DNA from: VRUE01 sp963770315
GTDB taxonomy: Bacteria > Actinomycetota > Thermoleophilia > Solirubrobacterales > 70-9
Assembly (NCBI GenBank): GCA_963770315.1
Contig: CAVYPC010000002.1
Coordinates: 1,240,001 to 1,304,000 of the forward strand
Reading direction: 5' to 3'
Length of the DNA: 64,000 nucleotides
Within the stretch, counting starts at the first letter, position 1. The number at the start of each line of letters is the position of its first letter. The notes beneath the pieces were generated by a model that was not told the origin of the DNA, made no database searches, and was given only the letters and a program-made list of their open reading frames with translations. This document shows positions 49,698 through 58,474 of the stretch, piece after piece. Made by a program: the position numbers and the translations under genes.

Positions 49698-50774
49698 ATG
49701 GCCAAGAAGATGGACGGTGGAGGGCACTTTTCACAGGTGGCACTTATGGCGCGCGCCCGCGCCTTAACTGCCACCCCGCCCGAGCCCGGCATCGGTGACT
49801 CCTTCCTCGACCCGCCGTTGCCGGAGTGGATCTTCGCGGTCACCCCGATGGGCGCCGACGTCCTTTACACCAATACGTCGGTGCTCCCGCTGACCGCGGC
49901 ACCGTGGACCCAGGTCGAGCGCCCGTCACAGATGAAGAGAACCGAAGGCAAAGATGGGCAGGTCACCTATGAATCGCGATCCTCTCCAGAGGCCTACCAG
50001 CCGACCCGCCTCCCTTGGCAGGCGCCACGGAGCAAAGAACGCATACGTGAGGAACGTGTCGCCGAGGCATGGGGCAAGGCCCATGCCCTCTGTCTCGCGC
50101 TGAAGGAACTGGGTGTCGGACCCAGAGGCGTCGGTCGACGCTCGCTCGCCCTGGCCGAGACTGCACTCTGGCTCTCGGGAGTCCTAACCCGTGAACCGGG
50201 AGTGCCGATATTCGCGGAGTTGCCACTCGTCTCCCGCGCCCACTTCGAAAGCCGACACGAGAACCAGCTGCGAGGAGTGCGACTTGGTCGAAACGGGGCG
50301 AACATCACCCGTATCGAGTGCGCCGCTGCACATGACCTCGTCGCGGCCCCCTTTGCACAACTGAGCCGTGCGCAAGGTTGGAGCGACCACGAAGATCACG
50401 CGGGGCGCCCAGGCGGATCGTCATCTGCGAAGCGTGCGGTTCGAGAGGGTCGAAACCTTCTTGCCGGTCTCGGCGCCTGGCCCTGGACGCACGCCACGAA
50501 AGGGCGACTTCACGATCACCCCGAATGGTGGTCGGATCCACAGTTCCTAACCCCGTTGCGGACTTGGATCGCCCAAGGCTGGGCGAGGCTCCTAGTCAAC
50601 GAACTGACCCGCCAACGGCACGGCGTCCACCTCGAACCCCGTCTGGGTCCGGAGGGGATGATCGGAGAGGCCAGTTTCAAAAGGCTCGCGGAGCTCGCTT
50701 CCGAGATCGCCGTCACTCTCGACGCCGAGCGATTTCTAGAGTTCATGGAGCCCGGCACGCGTAAGACACCCTGA
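49698..50774 (+). CDS. hypothetical protein in defence-type cargo
   Basis: 358 residues without a recognised domain. A Trp/Pro-rich N-terminal region (PEWIFAVTPMGADVLYTNTS), a helical middle (RVAEAWGKAHALCLALKEL, RRSLALAETALWLSG), and a C-terminal helical section (RTWIAQGWARLLVNELTRQR). No signal peptide or membrane helix. It is followed 170 bp later, on the same strand, by an HNH-like gene, and the two may form a unit. Start ATG 49698 lies 33 bp from the divergent small membrane gene. Confidence 0.5.
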   Translation: MAKKMDGGGHFSQVALMARARALTATPPEPGIGDSFLDPPLPEWIFAVTPMGADVLYTNTSVLPLTAAPWTQVERPSQMKRTEGKDGQVTYESRSSPEAYQPTRLPWQAPRSKERIREERVAEAWGKAHALCLALKELGVGPRGVGRRSLALAETALWLSGVLTREPGVPIFAELPLVSRAHFESRHENQLRGVRLGRNGANITRIECAAAHDLVAAPFAQLSRAQGWSDHEDHAGRPGGSSSAKRAVREGRNLLAGLGAWPWTHATKGRLHDHPEWWSDPQFLTPLRTWIAQGWARLLVNELTRQRHGVHLEPRLGPEGMIGEASFKRLAELASEIAVTLDAERFLEFMEPGTRKTP

Positions 50775-50945
50775 CCCTTGCGTCGATCGGACAGCGGGCA
50801 CAGAGAGTGGAACCTCCAGCCCGGGAGACCTCAGGCGATGAGACAAATCGCGCGAGTTGGCCACCATGAGGGCCTCCACGACAAGGAAGCCTAAGTCGCT
50901 TCGGCGTCTCTCATGTGCCGCCTTCACGAGCCTTAGTCTGGACCT

Positions 50946-52328
50946 ATGGGTCCGTATGTAGTTCTAGAGGAAGGGATGTGCTGGTGGTGTCGCGAGCGCC
51001 TCGCCGACAGCCGCGAGCATAAGTTCAAGAGAAGCGACCTAGTGCGAGAGCACGGTCGTGGCGAGCTCCGAGGAGAACGGACGCTCGTCATTTTCGGAGA
51101 CAGGACGCGCGAGGCCCGAAGCACCAAGAACGACGCCTTGAAGTTCACCGAATCTCTCTGCTCCTATTGCAACAACCAACGAAGCCAGCCCTTCGACAAC
51201 GCATATGACCGCTTCATTGAGAAGCTTCTTGAGGAAGAAGCAAACGTCCTGGCCGAGCGCCGGTTTGACCTCGCCGCCACGTTCGGACCGGATTGGAAGC
51301 GGCTGACTGAGGACACGCTGCGCTTCTTCGTTAAGCACATCTGCTGTCGAATCTCGGAATGCCTGACCGTTGACGGCGAGCGGTCGATCCCGACCGACGC
51401 CCTCGAATTCCTTGATGGGGGTCCGGTTCCACCCAATCTCTCCGGAGAAATGTGGATCGAGCCCACCTGGCTGCGCCACGTAGAAATGAATATTGGTGGG
51501 ATCAGGCCGATGGGATTTGAGCCCGTGCATCCCGGTCCAAACGGCCGACTTGGAAGTCGCTGGGTATACGGCTGGCTCGTCCTCGGCTGGGAATTCTGGG
51601 GGGAGGATCCTGGCAGCCATCCATTCGAGACCGCGATACTGGACCTACCGATTGTTGCTTCGCGACCTGTCGACCTCGAGTTCGCGATCACTCCGACGAC
51701 GGCCCAGCACGGATCGGCAGTTGATCAGGACTGGTTGGACAGAGTCACCGGCGGCGTGCCTGTTGGCCAGGAAGGACAACTAGCTCGATCCCCCGTCGCC
51801 CAGAAGTTCATCGGCGGAGCCCTCGACTTCGAGGCTGGAACCAGAGACCAAGCACCAGATCGTCGAGAACTCCTCGTACAAGAACCGAGCCCAGCAACCG
51901 AGGTCGAGGTTATTCGTGCTGCCCTTCTCTGTGGAATAGCGAGGGAGGTCTGGGCAAAGCTCTCTCTCAGCCTTGAAAGCGTCCGTGACATCGAGATCAG
52001 CGATCGCCTGGTCCAGCCTGCTGCGATCCAAGGTGCCGTGGATGAACTACCCGAACTTGGGCCCGAGGAGGGCTGGTCTACTGTCTGCAACGGATTTGCT
52101 GCGATGGCATCGCTCAAGATGATCGAGGCTCATCAGCAGGGCGTCGATACGGCCGGAGGGAACGAGGCGCTGCTGACGGCGGCAACTCTGGCAGGAGCCT
52201 GCGCTGCAGCCGCCGGAGCTGCGTCTGACGATTGGCCAGTGGCATGGGACTCCATCAACGCAGCGGCAGCGATGGTCGCACGGGTCGAGGGGATCTTCGC
52301 TGCGTTTCCGGCCCCTCCGGGCACTTAA
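50946..52328 (+). CDS. putative HNH-like nuclease with large helical C-terminal region
   Basis: 460 residues. The N-terminal 90 residues have paired zinc knuckles and an HNH-type layout: CWWCRERLADSREHKFKRSD, then ESLCSYCNNQRSQPFDNAYD. The CxxC, EH and CxxCNNxRS elements match the treble-clef core of HNH endonucleases. The middle part is beta-rich (WVYGWLVLGWEFWGED), and the last 150 residues are helical (EVIRAALLCGIAREVWAKLS, AAMVARVEGIFAAF). Candidate DNA- or RNA-cutting effector of the unit; the specific family is not one I can name. Confidence 0.55.
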   Translation: MGPYVVLEEGMCWWCRERLADSREHKFKRSDLVREHGRGELRGERTLVIFGDRTREARSTKNDALKFTESLCSYCNNQRSQPFDNAYDRFIEKLLEEEANVLAERRFDLAATFGPDWKRLTEDTLRFFVKHICCRISECLTVDGERSIPTDALEFLDGGPVPPNLSGEMWIEPTWLRHVEMNIGGIRPMGFEPVHPGPNGRLGSRWVYGWLVLGWEFWGEDPGSHPFETAILDLPIVASRPVDLEFAITPTTAQHGSAVDQDWLDRVTGGVPVGQEGQLARSPVAQKFIGGALDFEAGTRDQAPDRRELLVQEPSPATEVEVIRAALLCGIAREVWAKLSLSLESVRDIEISDRLVQPAAIQGAVDELPELGPEEGWSTVCNGFAAMASLKMIEAHQQGVDTAGGNEALLTAATLAGACAAAAGAASDDWPVAWDSINAAAAMVARVEGIFAAFPAPPGT

Positions 52329-52374
52329 GCCAAAGGGACCTCAAGCGCAGAGGTACTACATCAACTCGCGCGCC

Positions 52375-52572
52375 CTACGCAGCGGCGGCTGCGTATTCGA
52401 GCGCGGCGAGGACATCCTCGCGTTCCAGGTAGGGGTAGTCGGTCAGCAGCTCGTCGACACTGGCGCCAGCGGCAAGCTGACCCAGCACCGCGCTGACGGT
52501 CACGCGGGTGTCGCGGATGCCGGGCAGGCCGCGCATCCGGTTTGGATCGACGGTGATTCGCTCCTGGGCCAT
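52375..52572 (-). CDS. DUF433 antitoxin, orphan copy
   Basis: 65 residues: ERITVDPNRMRGLPGIRDTR, VTVSAVLGQLAAGASVDELL, YPYLEREDVLAALEYA. DUF433 proteins are small helix-turn-helix antitoxins, usually followed by a DUF5615 PIN-like toxin. Here the C-terminus is shorter than in the copy at 58849 and no toxin follows. The DNA upstream of its start and the adjacent palindrome half are shared with that copy, so this unit has lost its toxin. Confidence 0.75.
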   Translation of the reverse strand: MAQERITVDPNRMRGLPGIRDTRVTVSAVLGQLAAGASVDELLTDYPYLEREDVLAALEYAAAAA

Positions 52573-52685
52573 GGGGCAACGCTATCTCGCCGCCCACCCG
52601 CTACCTCGCCTGCGGGACCAATGCAAGCTGGATTCGATCGAAATCGGCGCTAATCCGCGCGCATCCATGGCATTTCAGGCACTAG

Positions 52686-53745
52686 TTGTCCTACCCACAG
52701 ACGTTGTGAACGCGGCTGATCGGCGGCCGGTCTCCCAATGAGCTGTGCGGGCGACGCCGGTTGTAGTAGCGAAGGAAGGATGCCAGGGCCCTGGTGCGCT
52801 CAACTGAGTTGGGCCAGGAGTGGGCGTACGCCCACTCCCTCTTCAGGGTTTGGATGAATCTCTCCACCTTGCCGTTCCAGCGCGGCGTGTAAGGCGGGGT
52901 GAGGATGTGGCGGGCGCCGTAGGTGGCGAGAAGTGCCCGGAAGGAGTTGGACCTTCGGTAGGCGAAGGCGTTGTCGCTCATCACCGCCTCGGGCGGCTTC
53001 ATGCCGAGCGCCGCGAAGTGCTCGATCGCCCGGCCCAGCACCGCCGCCGCGGTGTCCCCGCCTTGGTCGGGATGCTGCTCGACGTAGGCGTAGCGGCTGT
53101 GGTCATCGATCACGCAGTGCAGGTAGACGTAGCCAACCCCGGCACGTTTCTCGGCACCGGTCTTGTCCCGCACACCGGTGACCGCGTGCCCGGGGCGATT
53201 GAAGCGCGCCAGGCGGGCGACGTCGACGTGAAGCAGGGCTCCGGGGGCAGACCACTCATAGCGGCGGTAGGTCTCCCTGGCGCCCTTGCATCGCCGCGAG
53301 AGCCCGTGGCGGTGAAGCACCTTCCAGATCGTCGAGCGAGACCGGCGGCAGATGCCGGCCAGACGGCCGGGGCCGAGGTTGGTTTGTCGGCGAGCCCTGA
53401 GGATCGGCTCCTCCTCGGCGGCGCTGAGCCGCCGAGGCTGACGATGGGGCGTGCTGGGGCGATCCGCCAGCCAGCTTCCCGCCCTTCGCTCTGCCTCGTC
53501 TGCCTGGCGCCACCGATGCCACCAGCGATGGGCGGTGGCGGGCGCCACGCAGAAGGCGGCAGCTGCCGCCTTCTGCGTCATCCCCGACTCGATCGCTTGC
53601 ACCAGCGCGAGCCTGCCCGCCGGTCCGAGAGCAGCGTTAGCGTGAACCTTCATCCGGGTCCTCCTTGGCTTGGGCGTCAGAACCACAAGCCTCTTGGAGG
53701 GCCCGGATGCCTCTCAGGCGTTCACAACGTGTGTGGGCGGGTCAA
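52686..53745 (-). mobile_element. IS481-family insertion sequence, complete copy
   Basis: 1060 bp, same element as at 14735 and 59196, inverted here. Inserted exactly in the centre of the unit-end palindrome: GCATTTCAGGCACTAG on the left and CTAGTGCCTGAAATGG on the right. The duplicated target can be read as CTAG or ACTAGT, matching the NCTAGN preference known for IS481. Confidence 0.93.
52691..53653 (-). CDS. IS481-family transposase
   Basis: 320 residues, identical in sequence to the copy at 14827-15789, with the same AAGGAGG site before its ATG and intact DDE residues. Confidence 0.93.
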   Translation of the reverse strand: MKVHANAALGPAGRLALVQAIESGMTQKAAAAAFCVAPATAHRWWHRWRQADEAERRAGSWLADRPSTPHRQPRRLSAAEEEPILRARRQTNLGPGRLAGICRRSRSTIWKVLHRHGLSRRCKGARETYRRYEWSAPGALLHVDVARLARFNRPGHAVTGVRDKTGAEKRAGVGYVYLHCVIDDHSRYAYVEQHPDQGGDTAAAVLGRAIEHFAALGMKPPEAVMSDNAFAYRRSNSFRALLATYGARHILTPPYTPRWNGKVERFIQTLKREWAYAHSWPNSVERTRALASFLRYYNRRRPHSSLGDRPPISRVHNVCG

Positions 53746-53856
53746 CTAGTGCCTGAAATGGAGGGGATATGCGGGGATGGTTCGATCTTGTTTCGGCAGC
53801 CATCGCCGGAACCAACCCCCCCACGTGCAGGGCATTCGCGAAAAAGCGGCTGAAGG
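53746..53856. repeat. left-end arm and truncated tRNA fragment (copy E')
   Basis: Palindrome half CTAGTGCCTGAAATGG, then GGGGATATGCGGGGATGG, CTTGTTTCGGCA, GTGCAGGGCATTCGCG, and only the first 11 nt of the tRNA fragment (GCGGCTGAAGG at 53846-53856), where another insertion sequence begins. The palindrome-to-tRNA distance is again about 90 bp. Confidence 0.8.
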
Positions 53857-55125
53857 TGTCCGGTTTCAGCACATGGGCGACACCTGTGTCAGGACATAGG
53901 AGACACCGAATGAGGGGAGCTCTCCTGTGGACAAGGCGCGGTATCTGGTGGAGGCCCACGTGCTGGAGGGCCGCTCGGTCAGCGAGCTGGCGGCGGCCCA
54001 TGGAGTGCATCGCAGCTGGATCTACAAGCTCCTGGCCCGCTACAGGGCCGGTGGCTATGGCGCCCTGGAGCGTCGCTCCAGGGCGCCGCGCAGCTCGCCG
54101 AGCCGAACCTCCGCCGAGCTCGCCAAGGCAATCGTCGCCTTACGCAAGCAGCTGAGTGAGGAAGGCCATGACTGCGGGGCGGCGACGATCGCCTACCACC
54201 TGGCTGAGCGCTTCGATCGCGTCCCTTCGGTCTCGACGATCTGGCGGATCCTGCGGCGGGAGGGTCTGGTCTGCCCACAGCCCCAGAAGCGCCCGCGCTC
54301 CTCGCTGATCCGCTTTGAAGCAGAGCTGCCCAACGAGATGTGGCAGGCCGACATCACCCACTGGCCCATCACCGGCTCAGGACATGCGGAGATCCTCAAC
54401 ATGCTCGACGACCACTCACGCCTGTTCTTGGCCTCGCGGGCCTTTGCGACGGTCAAAGCGGCGGACGTGGTCGATGTCTTTCGCATGGCAATTGCCCTGC
54501 ATGGAGCGCCCGCCAGTCTGCTCTGCGACAACGGTGCAGTCTTCACCGCCACCCCGCGCGGCGGCAAAGTCCTCCTGCAGGCCGAGCTCGAGCGGCTCGG
54601 CATCGTCGCCAAGAACTCGCGGCCCTACCACCCCCAGACCTGCGGCAAGGTTGAGCGGCTGCACCAGACGCTCAAGCGTTACTTGGGGAACCAGTCTCCC
54701 GTCGGCACGCTCGCAGAGCTACAGGCCCGGCTCGACACCTTCGCTCACTACTACAACACGACCAGGCCCCACAGGGCCTTGGGAGGGCGCACCCCTGCAG
54801 GCCTACAGCGCCCGCATCAAGGCCCGGCCGGCCTCAACAGAGCGGCCCGAGACCCACTTCCGCATTCGCCACGACAAGGTCGACAGCCAGGGCACCGTCA
54901 CCCTGCGCCACCGCAGCAGGCTCCACCACATCGGCATCGGCCGGGCCCACAAGGGGCGGCCGATCAAGCTGCTTGTCGCCGACCGCGACATCCGCGTGCT
55001 GGACCTGAAGACAGGCGAGCTGATCCGCCAGCTCACCCTCGATCCAAGCCGCGACTACCAGCCGATTGGGGGAAGTTGAGATGTCTACGATGTCCCACGA
55101 CATCTGTCTCCGATGTCGCGACACA
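53857..55125 (+). mobile_element. second IS481-group element, inserted at the att core
   Basis: About 1.27 kb with related ends rich in GACATCGGAGACA-type repeats. It is unlike the 1060-bp IS481 copies. It is flanked on both sides by AAAAAGCGGCTGAAGG, the beginning of the tRNA fragment. This is either a long target duplication or two neighbouring att sites whose intervening DNA was lost. Exact ends are uncertain by a few bases. Confidence 0.7.
53927..55079 (+). pseudogene. IS481-group transposase, frameshifted
   Basis: Frame 1 from GTG 53927 encodes HTH (SELAAAHGVHRSWIYKLLAR) and the DDE core (MWQADITHW, LCDNGAVFTA, CGKVERLHQTLKRY, YYNTTRPHRALGGRTP). After about 54790 the conserved C-terminus (HFRIRHDKVDSQGTVTLRHR, RDIRVLDLKTGELIRQLTLD) continues in another frame to TGA 55079. 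A one-base deletion near 54795 explains this. The core may still fold, but the protein lacks its end. Confidence 0.8.
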
Positions 55126-55134
55126 TCACAAAAA

Positions 55135-55175
55135 GCGGCTGAAGGGATTCGAACCCTCGACCTTCTGCATGGCAA
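55135..55175 (-). repeat. tRNA-Gly 3' fragment E (attachment-site remnant)
   Basis: 41 nt of the tRNA-Gly 3' half with the GAGGG/CCCTT T-stem variant, like fragment A. It is the copy nearest to the functional tRNA and therefore probably the last one displaced. Confidence 0.87.
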
Positions 55176-55350
55176 TTAGGCCGGGCTCTAGAAGCCACGC
55201 TCCGCGAATGTGGCAGCTTGCAGGGACTTAGCACCGGCGCGCTGGAAGGCGCCGATCACGAATACGCGCGGATATGCGGCGATATGCGCCATTTCGGGCA
55301 CTCGTGCGCATGAGTGCCCGAAATCCGAGGCGGCGGTTTGATTCCGCTTC
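55176..55350. repeat. right-end arm (copy E)
   Basis: TTGCAGGGACTTAG, repeats GGATATGCGGCGATATGC, and a hairpin ATTTCGGGCACTC (55291-55303) pairing with 55312-55324, starting 116 bp after the tRNA fragment. No gene is present up to 55429. Confidence 0.7.
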
Positions 55351-55429
55351 TCCGACTAGAGCAGCCCGCGTGGAGAAGCGGGGTCGCGGATGCCCATCAT
55401 CGGCTCGTCGGAGAAAGGCGATGGCACGC

Positions 55430-56350
55430 TCAGCGGCGCAGCTCGGCTCCCAGCCGGGTGGCCAGCCGCACCGAGGCCTCGATCTCGACCTTGCGGATCG
55501 ACACGCTCTCGACGTTGAGCCCGAACGGGGCCCCCAGCCTGCGGCAGAACGCGATCAGGTCGACGGCCGTCGCGACCGCCTGCTCGTAGGAGGCGTCGAG
55601 GGTGTCGTCGGCATGGCGCAGCTCGTTCTCGATCCAGCGCGGGACGGTGACGCCGAGCCACTGGAGGAACTCGAGGGTCTTGAGCGAACCGCAGACCGAG
55701 AAGCTGAACACGATCGGCACCGGCTCGAGGTTCTGCGCGGCGCACTCGTGGTGGTAGTCGGAGATCAGATTCTTAGCCGCGTTGACGTCGTAGACGATCT
55801 GGGTGATGAAGAAGGAGCAGCCCGCGGCCTGCTTCGCGATCAGCCGAAGGTGCTCGTCGCCCTGGCGCGCGTGGCGCTCGGCGATTGCGACCCCGCCGAG
55901 CGGTAGCTCCGGCTGCACCTCGTCGCGCAGCTCGTAGGCCCGGGCGAGCGAGGTGAGAACCGCCTTCTCGCGCGAGGAGGACCCGACGAACACCGTCAGC
56001 GCCCGGGACGGGTCCTGCTCCTCCAGCCAAGAGCGGAAACGATCCTCTGGGTACTTGCCCACCGCGCGGTAGACGATCGCGGGGACCTCCAGCCGGCCAA
56101 GATCACGGATGAGATAGTCGGCGGGGTCCATCGTCGGCAGGAACGGGAACGGGCGCTCGTCGGGATTGCGGTCGCTTTCGTCGTTGATGTCGTACAGGAC
56201 GAGGCCGTCGATCGCCAGCGACCGCAGTCGCTCCAGGGTGACCCGGGCGATCTCAGCGGCCTCCGGCGGGCTCGTCGTCAGTCGCGGCGGCGTTACCGCG
56301 AAGAGCAGGAACTCGCCCGACCGAGCAGCGATGCCCCGTTGCAGATTCAC
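55430..56350 (-). CDS. methylenetetrahydrofolate reductase-like protein
   Basis: 306 residues of the MTHFR TIM-barrel family: LFAVTPPRLTTSPPEAAEIA, GLVLYDINDESDRN, GGVAIAERHA, and the conserved AGCSFFITQIVYDVNAAKNL strand. MTHFR enzymes reduce 5,10-methylenetetrahydrofolate with FAD. This is a shorter, diverged member, so the substrate is uncertain. It sits between right-end arm E and a second, decayed right-end arm at 56.42 kb, so it is cargo of its own or of a composite unit. No redox partner is encoded next to it. Confidence 0.7.
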   Translation of the reverse strand: MNLQRGIAARSGEFLLFAVTPPRLTTSPPEAAEIARVTLERLRSLAIDGLVLYDINDESDRNPDERPFPFLPTMDPADYLIRDLGRLEVPAIVYRAVGKYPEDRFRSWLEEQDPSRALTVFVGSSSREKAVLTSLARAYELRDEVQPELPLGGVAIAERHARQGDEHLRLIAKQAAGCSFFITQIVYDVNAAKNLISDYHHECAAQNLEPVPIVFSFSVCGSLKTLEFLQWLGVTVPRWIENELRHADDTLDASYEQAVATAVDLIAFCRRLGAPFGLNVESVSIRKVEIEASVRLATRLGAELRR

Positions 56351-56422
56351 GCGCGGAACCGTAGCCGAGGGCCTTGACTCACTGGAGACAGATCGCTTCG
56401 ACCCGAATCAGCGACTTGATCC

Positions 56423-56465
56423 GGGTCAAATGCAGCCATTCGGGGTGGCGGTTTGATTTCCCTGG
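56423..56465. repeat. decayed right-end arm remnant
   Basis: AAATGCAGCCATTCGGGG then GGTGGCGGTTTGATTTCCC aligns with the end of right arm D (ATGCAGCCATTCGGGC and GGTGGCGGTTTCATTTCCC) with the hairpin deleted. As at 45.6 kb, a hicB gene follows directly. It indicates that the last unit is a fusion of two. Confidence 0.6.
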
Positions 56466-56512
56466 CGTCGGCAACCACGATCGACGTTTCCGGCCGGGTA
56501 AGTTGCAAACCG

Positions 56513-56737
56513 ATGTCGACTTCCCGCGAGTACGAGGTCGTGCTGACGCCTGAGGCCGAGGGCGGGTTCAGCGTGGTCGTCCCTGCCCTCCCCGGCTGCG
56601 CGAGTCATGGCGAGACCCGCGAGGAGGCCCTGTCGATGATCCGCGAGGGGATCGAGGTCTACATCGATTCCCTCGTCGCACACGGCGACCCCATTCCCGA
56701 GCCGGTCGAGATCGAGCGAGTCACCGTCGCCGCGTGA
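56513..56737 (+). CDS. HicB-family antitoxin, orphan
   Basis: 74 residues, nearly the same as the HicB at 45654 (YEVVLTPEAEGGFSVVVPAL, PGCASHGETREEALSMIREG). The DNA match continues to the GTGACGCCGCGG of the hicA start and then ends: hicA is absent. An orphan antitoxin could still counter the HicA of the other unit, which differs little. Confidence 0.85.
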   Translation: MSTSREYEVVLTPEAEGGFSVVVPALPGCASHGETREEALSMIREGIEVYIDSLVAHGDPIPEPVEIERVTVAA

Positions 56738-56770
56738 CGCCGCGGCGGTCTTATTGCCAAGCCGCAACGA

Positions 56771-57262
56771 TTACGGGGCGAGGGCCTCTTCGAATGCCTC
56801 GAGAATCGACAGGCATTCCCCATAGTGCATTTCGACATCGGCGAAAGTGAGTGAACTCAATGAGACCTGTCCGGCGCCGGACTCTCCGTCGTGGGCGACC
56901 CCGTGGCGATTCCTGATAATGGCGTCCCAACTAGCCACAGCCTTATCCTCGCATCCACCCTTAAAGTCGTCCTTGCACTGCTCACCAAAATGGCCGGCGA
57001 GCCCAGAGAGCTCCCCCACCAGGATCGAGCGCGTCAGTCTCCCCGCCGCGACCCTCGCGAAGCTACGGACGCTCGAGTCGCTCGGGGCGTGATCTCCCGC
57101 CCGCTCAGCAATTACCTCGACGATGCGCTTCTCAAGAGCCGCGTAAATCACCGAACAAGCGTAAGCCGCCAGGATCGAATCGATCTCGGTATTCCTGCCG
57201 GAGGTGCCGTCGAGGTGGTTTCGGCTGACTTCCAGTACGAAGTCGACACGCGGGAGGCTCAT
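56771..57262 (-). CDS. HEPN-domain protein (MAE_28990/RiboL-PSP-like)
   Basis: 163 residues, helical, with IDSILAAYACSVIYAALEKR in the N-terminal half and the HEPN catalytic-type motif in DAIIRNRHGVAHDGES (Arg and His spaced RxxxxH). HEPN proteins of this group are putative RNases or RNA-binding proteins and are commonly encoded next to DUF262 proteins. Its ATG overlaps the stop of the DUF262 gene by 4 bp, so the two are co-translated and probably form one defence module. Confidence 0.75.
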   Translation of the reverse strand: MSLPRVDFVLEVSRNHLDGTSGRNTEIDSILAAYACSVIYAALEKRIVEVIAERAGDHAPSDSSVRSFARVAAGRLTRSILVGELSGLAGHFGEQCKDDFKGGCEDKAVASWDAIIRNRHGVAHDGESGAGQVSLSSLTFADVEMHYGECLSILEAFEEALAP

Positions 57263-58365
57263 CCAAAGAGCGTCGATTCCGCAAACGCCATCCGGCCCCG
57301 AACCTGCTCGACATCAGTCGTCCCGCCGCGCACCAGGTCTTCGAACTCTTTAGAACCGGCAAACGATTCGTACCGGACGCCAATGTCGTCCGGGATGGCC
57401 GCGAGGTTCTTCGCGAAGGCGCAGAACACAGCATCGAACGCAGAGGAGTTGAACCCGGCGTAAAGATGGAACGGTTTCTCGGGGAGGGTGCCGCTGACCG
57501 CCTCCAGGGTCTCCCGGAACTCTCGATCGAGGATCGCCAAGTGCTCGGGGTCGGCATGCGCATGCTGGCGCATAAAGCGCGACATGAAGTCCTTCATCGG
57601 CTTCTGATACTGGTCACGCGCGTGCAGGAGGGAGAGGAACCGCAGGATCAACTCCACGTCGCGCATCCGTGGATCGGGCGCCTCCTTGCCGAGCACCGCC
57701 CTCCACTCCGGCAGCTTATTCAGGGTGTGCAGGAGGTCATTGAGATCCCCCGAGCAAACCGCATTCCTAACCTCTTGATTCGTTAGCAGCGTGCCGCCAG
57801 TGTTCAGGCGCTCAAATATGTGAAAGACGCTGGTGTCGTCTGCCGGGTCCAATTGTCGGACGATGAACGCCCTGAGAACACTGTCTCGGAGGCGGCGGCT
57901 CGCCGCCTCGTCGCCGGAGACCAGGTCGGCATAGGTCTTATTGACGTAGGGCGAGTCTTCACTCAAGCCAGTCAGCCGGAAGACCGTCCGTTTGCCTTTC
58001 CTCTCAGGGCCGAAATTGCCCTCGAAGAAGTCGAAAATCGTGCGCAAGCGCTGTTGTCCGTCAACCACGAGCGAGCGCTCGCTGGCACGCTCGGTGTAGA
58101 GAAAGATCGCGGGGACCGGAAGGCCGACTAGAAACGACTCGATCAGCTTGCTCGCCTGATTCTGTGACCAGACGAAACCCCGTTGGAACTTGGGTATCTG
58201 CAGATCGTCGTTCTTCCACTTGCTGTGGAGAACCTCCAACGTGAAATCAGCGGGGTAGGTGGCGATTTCATAGGTCGGCGGGCTGCTCTCCCGATCATCA
58301 AGCTCCGAGAGAGGATCGTCGAAGTCGATCTCGTCCGCCTCGTGGGAAACAACTTGCTCAACCAT
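57259..58365 (-). CDS. DUF262-domain protein
   Basis: 368 residues with the DUF262 (GmrSD N-terminal-like, ParB/Srx-fold) signature: IPKFQRGFVWSQNQASKLIE, GLPVPAIFLY, SLVVDGQQRLRTIFDFFEG and FHIFERLNTGGTLLTNQEVR. The DGQQR loop binds or hydrolyses nucleotides in related systems such as GmrSD and BrxU. The DUF1524 nuclease domain is absent; instead the downstream HEPN gene may supply nuclease activity. It is cargo of the newest unit. Confidence 0.82.
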   Translation of the reverse strand: MVEQVVSHEADEIDFDDPLSELDDRESSPPTYEIATYPADFTLEVLHSKWKNDDLQIPKFQRGFVWSQNQASKLIESFLVGLPVPAIFLYTERASERSLVVDGQQRLRTIFDFFEGNFGPERKGKRTVFRLTGLSEDSPYVNKTYADLVSGDEAASRRLRDSVLRAFIVRQLDPADDTSVFHIFERLNTGGTLLTNQEVRNAVCSGDLNDLLHTLNKLPEWRAVLGKEAPDPRMRDVELILRFLSLLHARDQYQKPMKDFMSRFMRQHAHADPEHLAILDREFRETLEAVSGTLPEKPFHLYAGFNSSAFDAVFCAFAKNLAAIPDDIGVRYESFAGSKEFEDLVRGGTTDVEQVRGRMAFAESTLFG

Positions 58366-58474
58366 TCGCGAGAGACTATCTGTTGTCCCTCACTGCTCCC
58401 AAACAACCCCACAGCTTCCCCTTCGCTTAAGTCCGTCGATTAGGAACCGGCGGCTTGTTTGGGATTGACGAACG

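Noticed and set aside
15885..55175. The five tRNA-Gly fragments as functional tRNA genes
   Set aside because: Each has only the anticodon loop to acceptor 3' strand; the D-arm and 5' acceptor strand are missing, so no cloverleaf can form.
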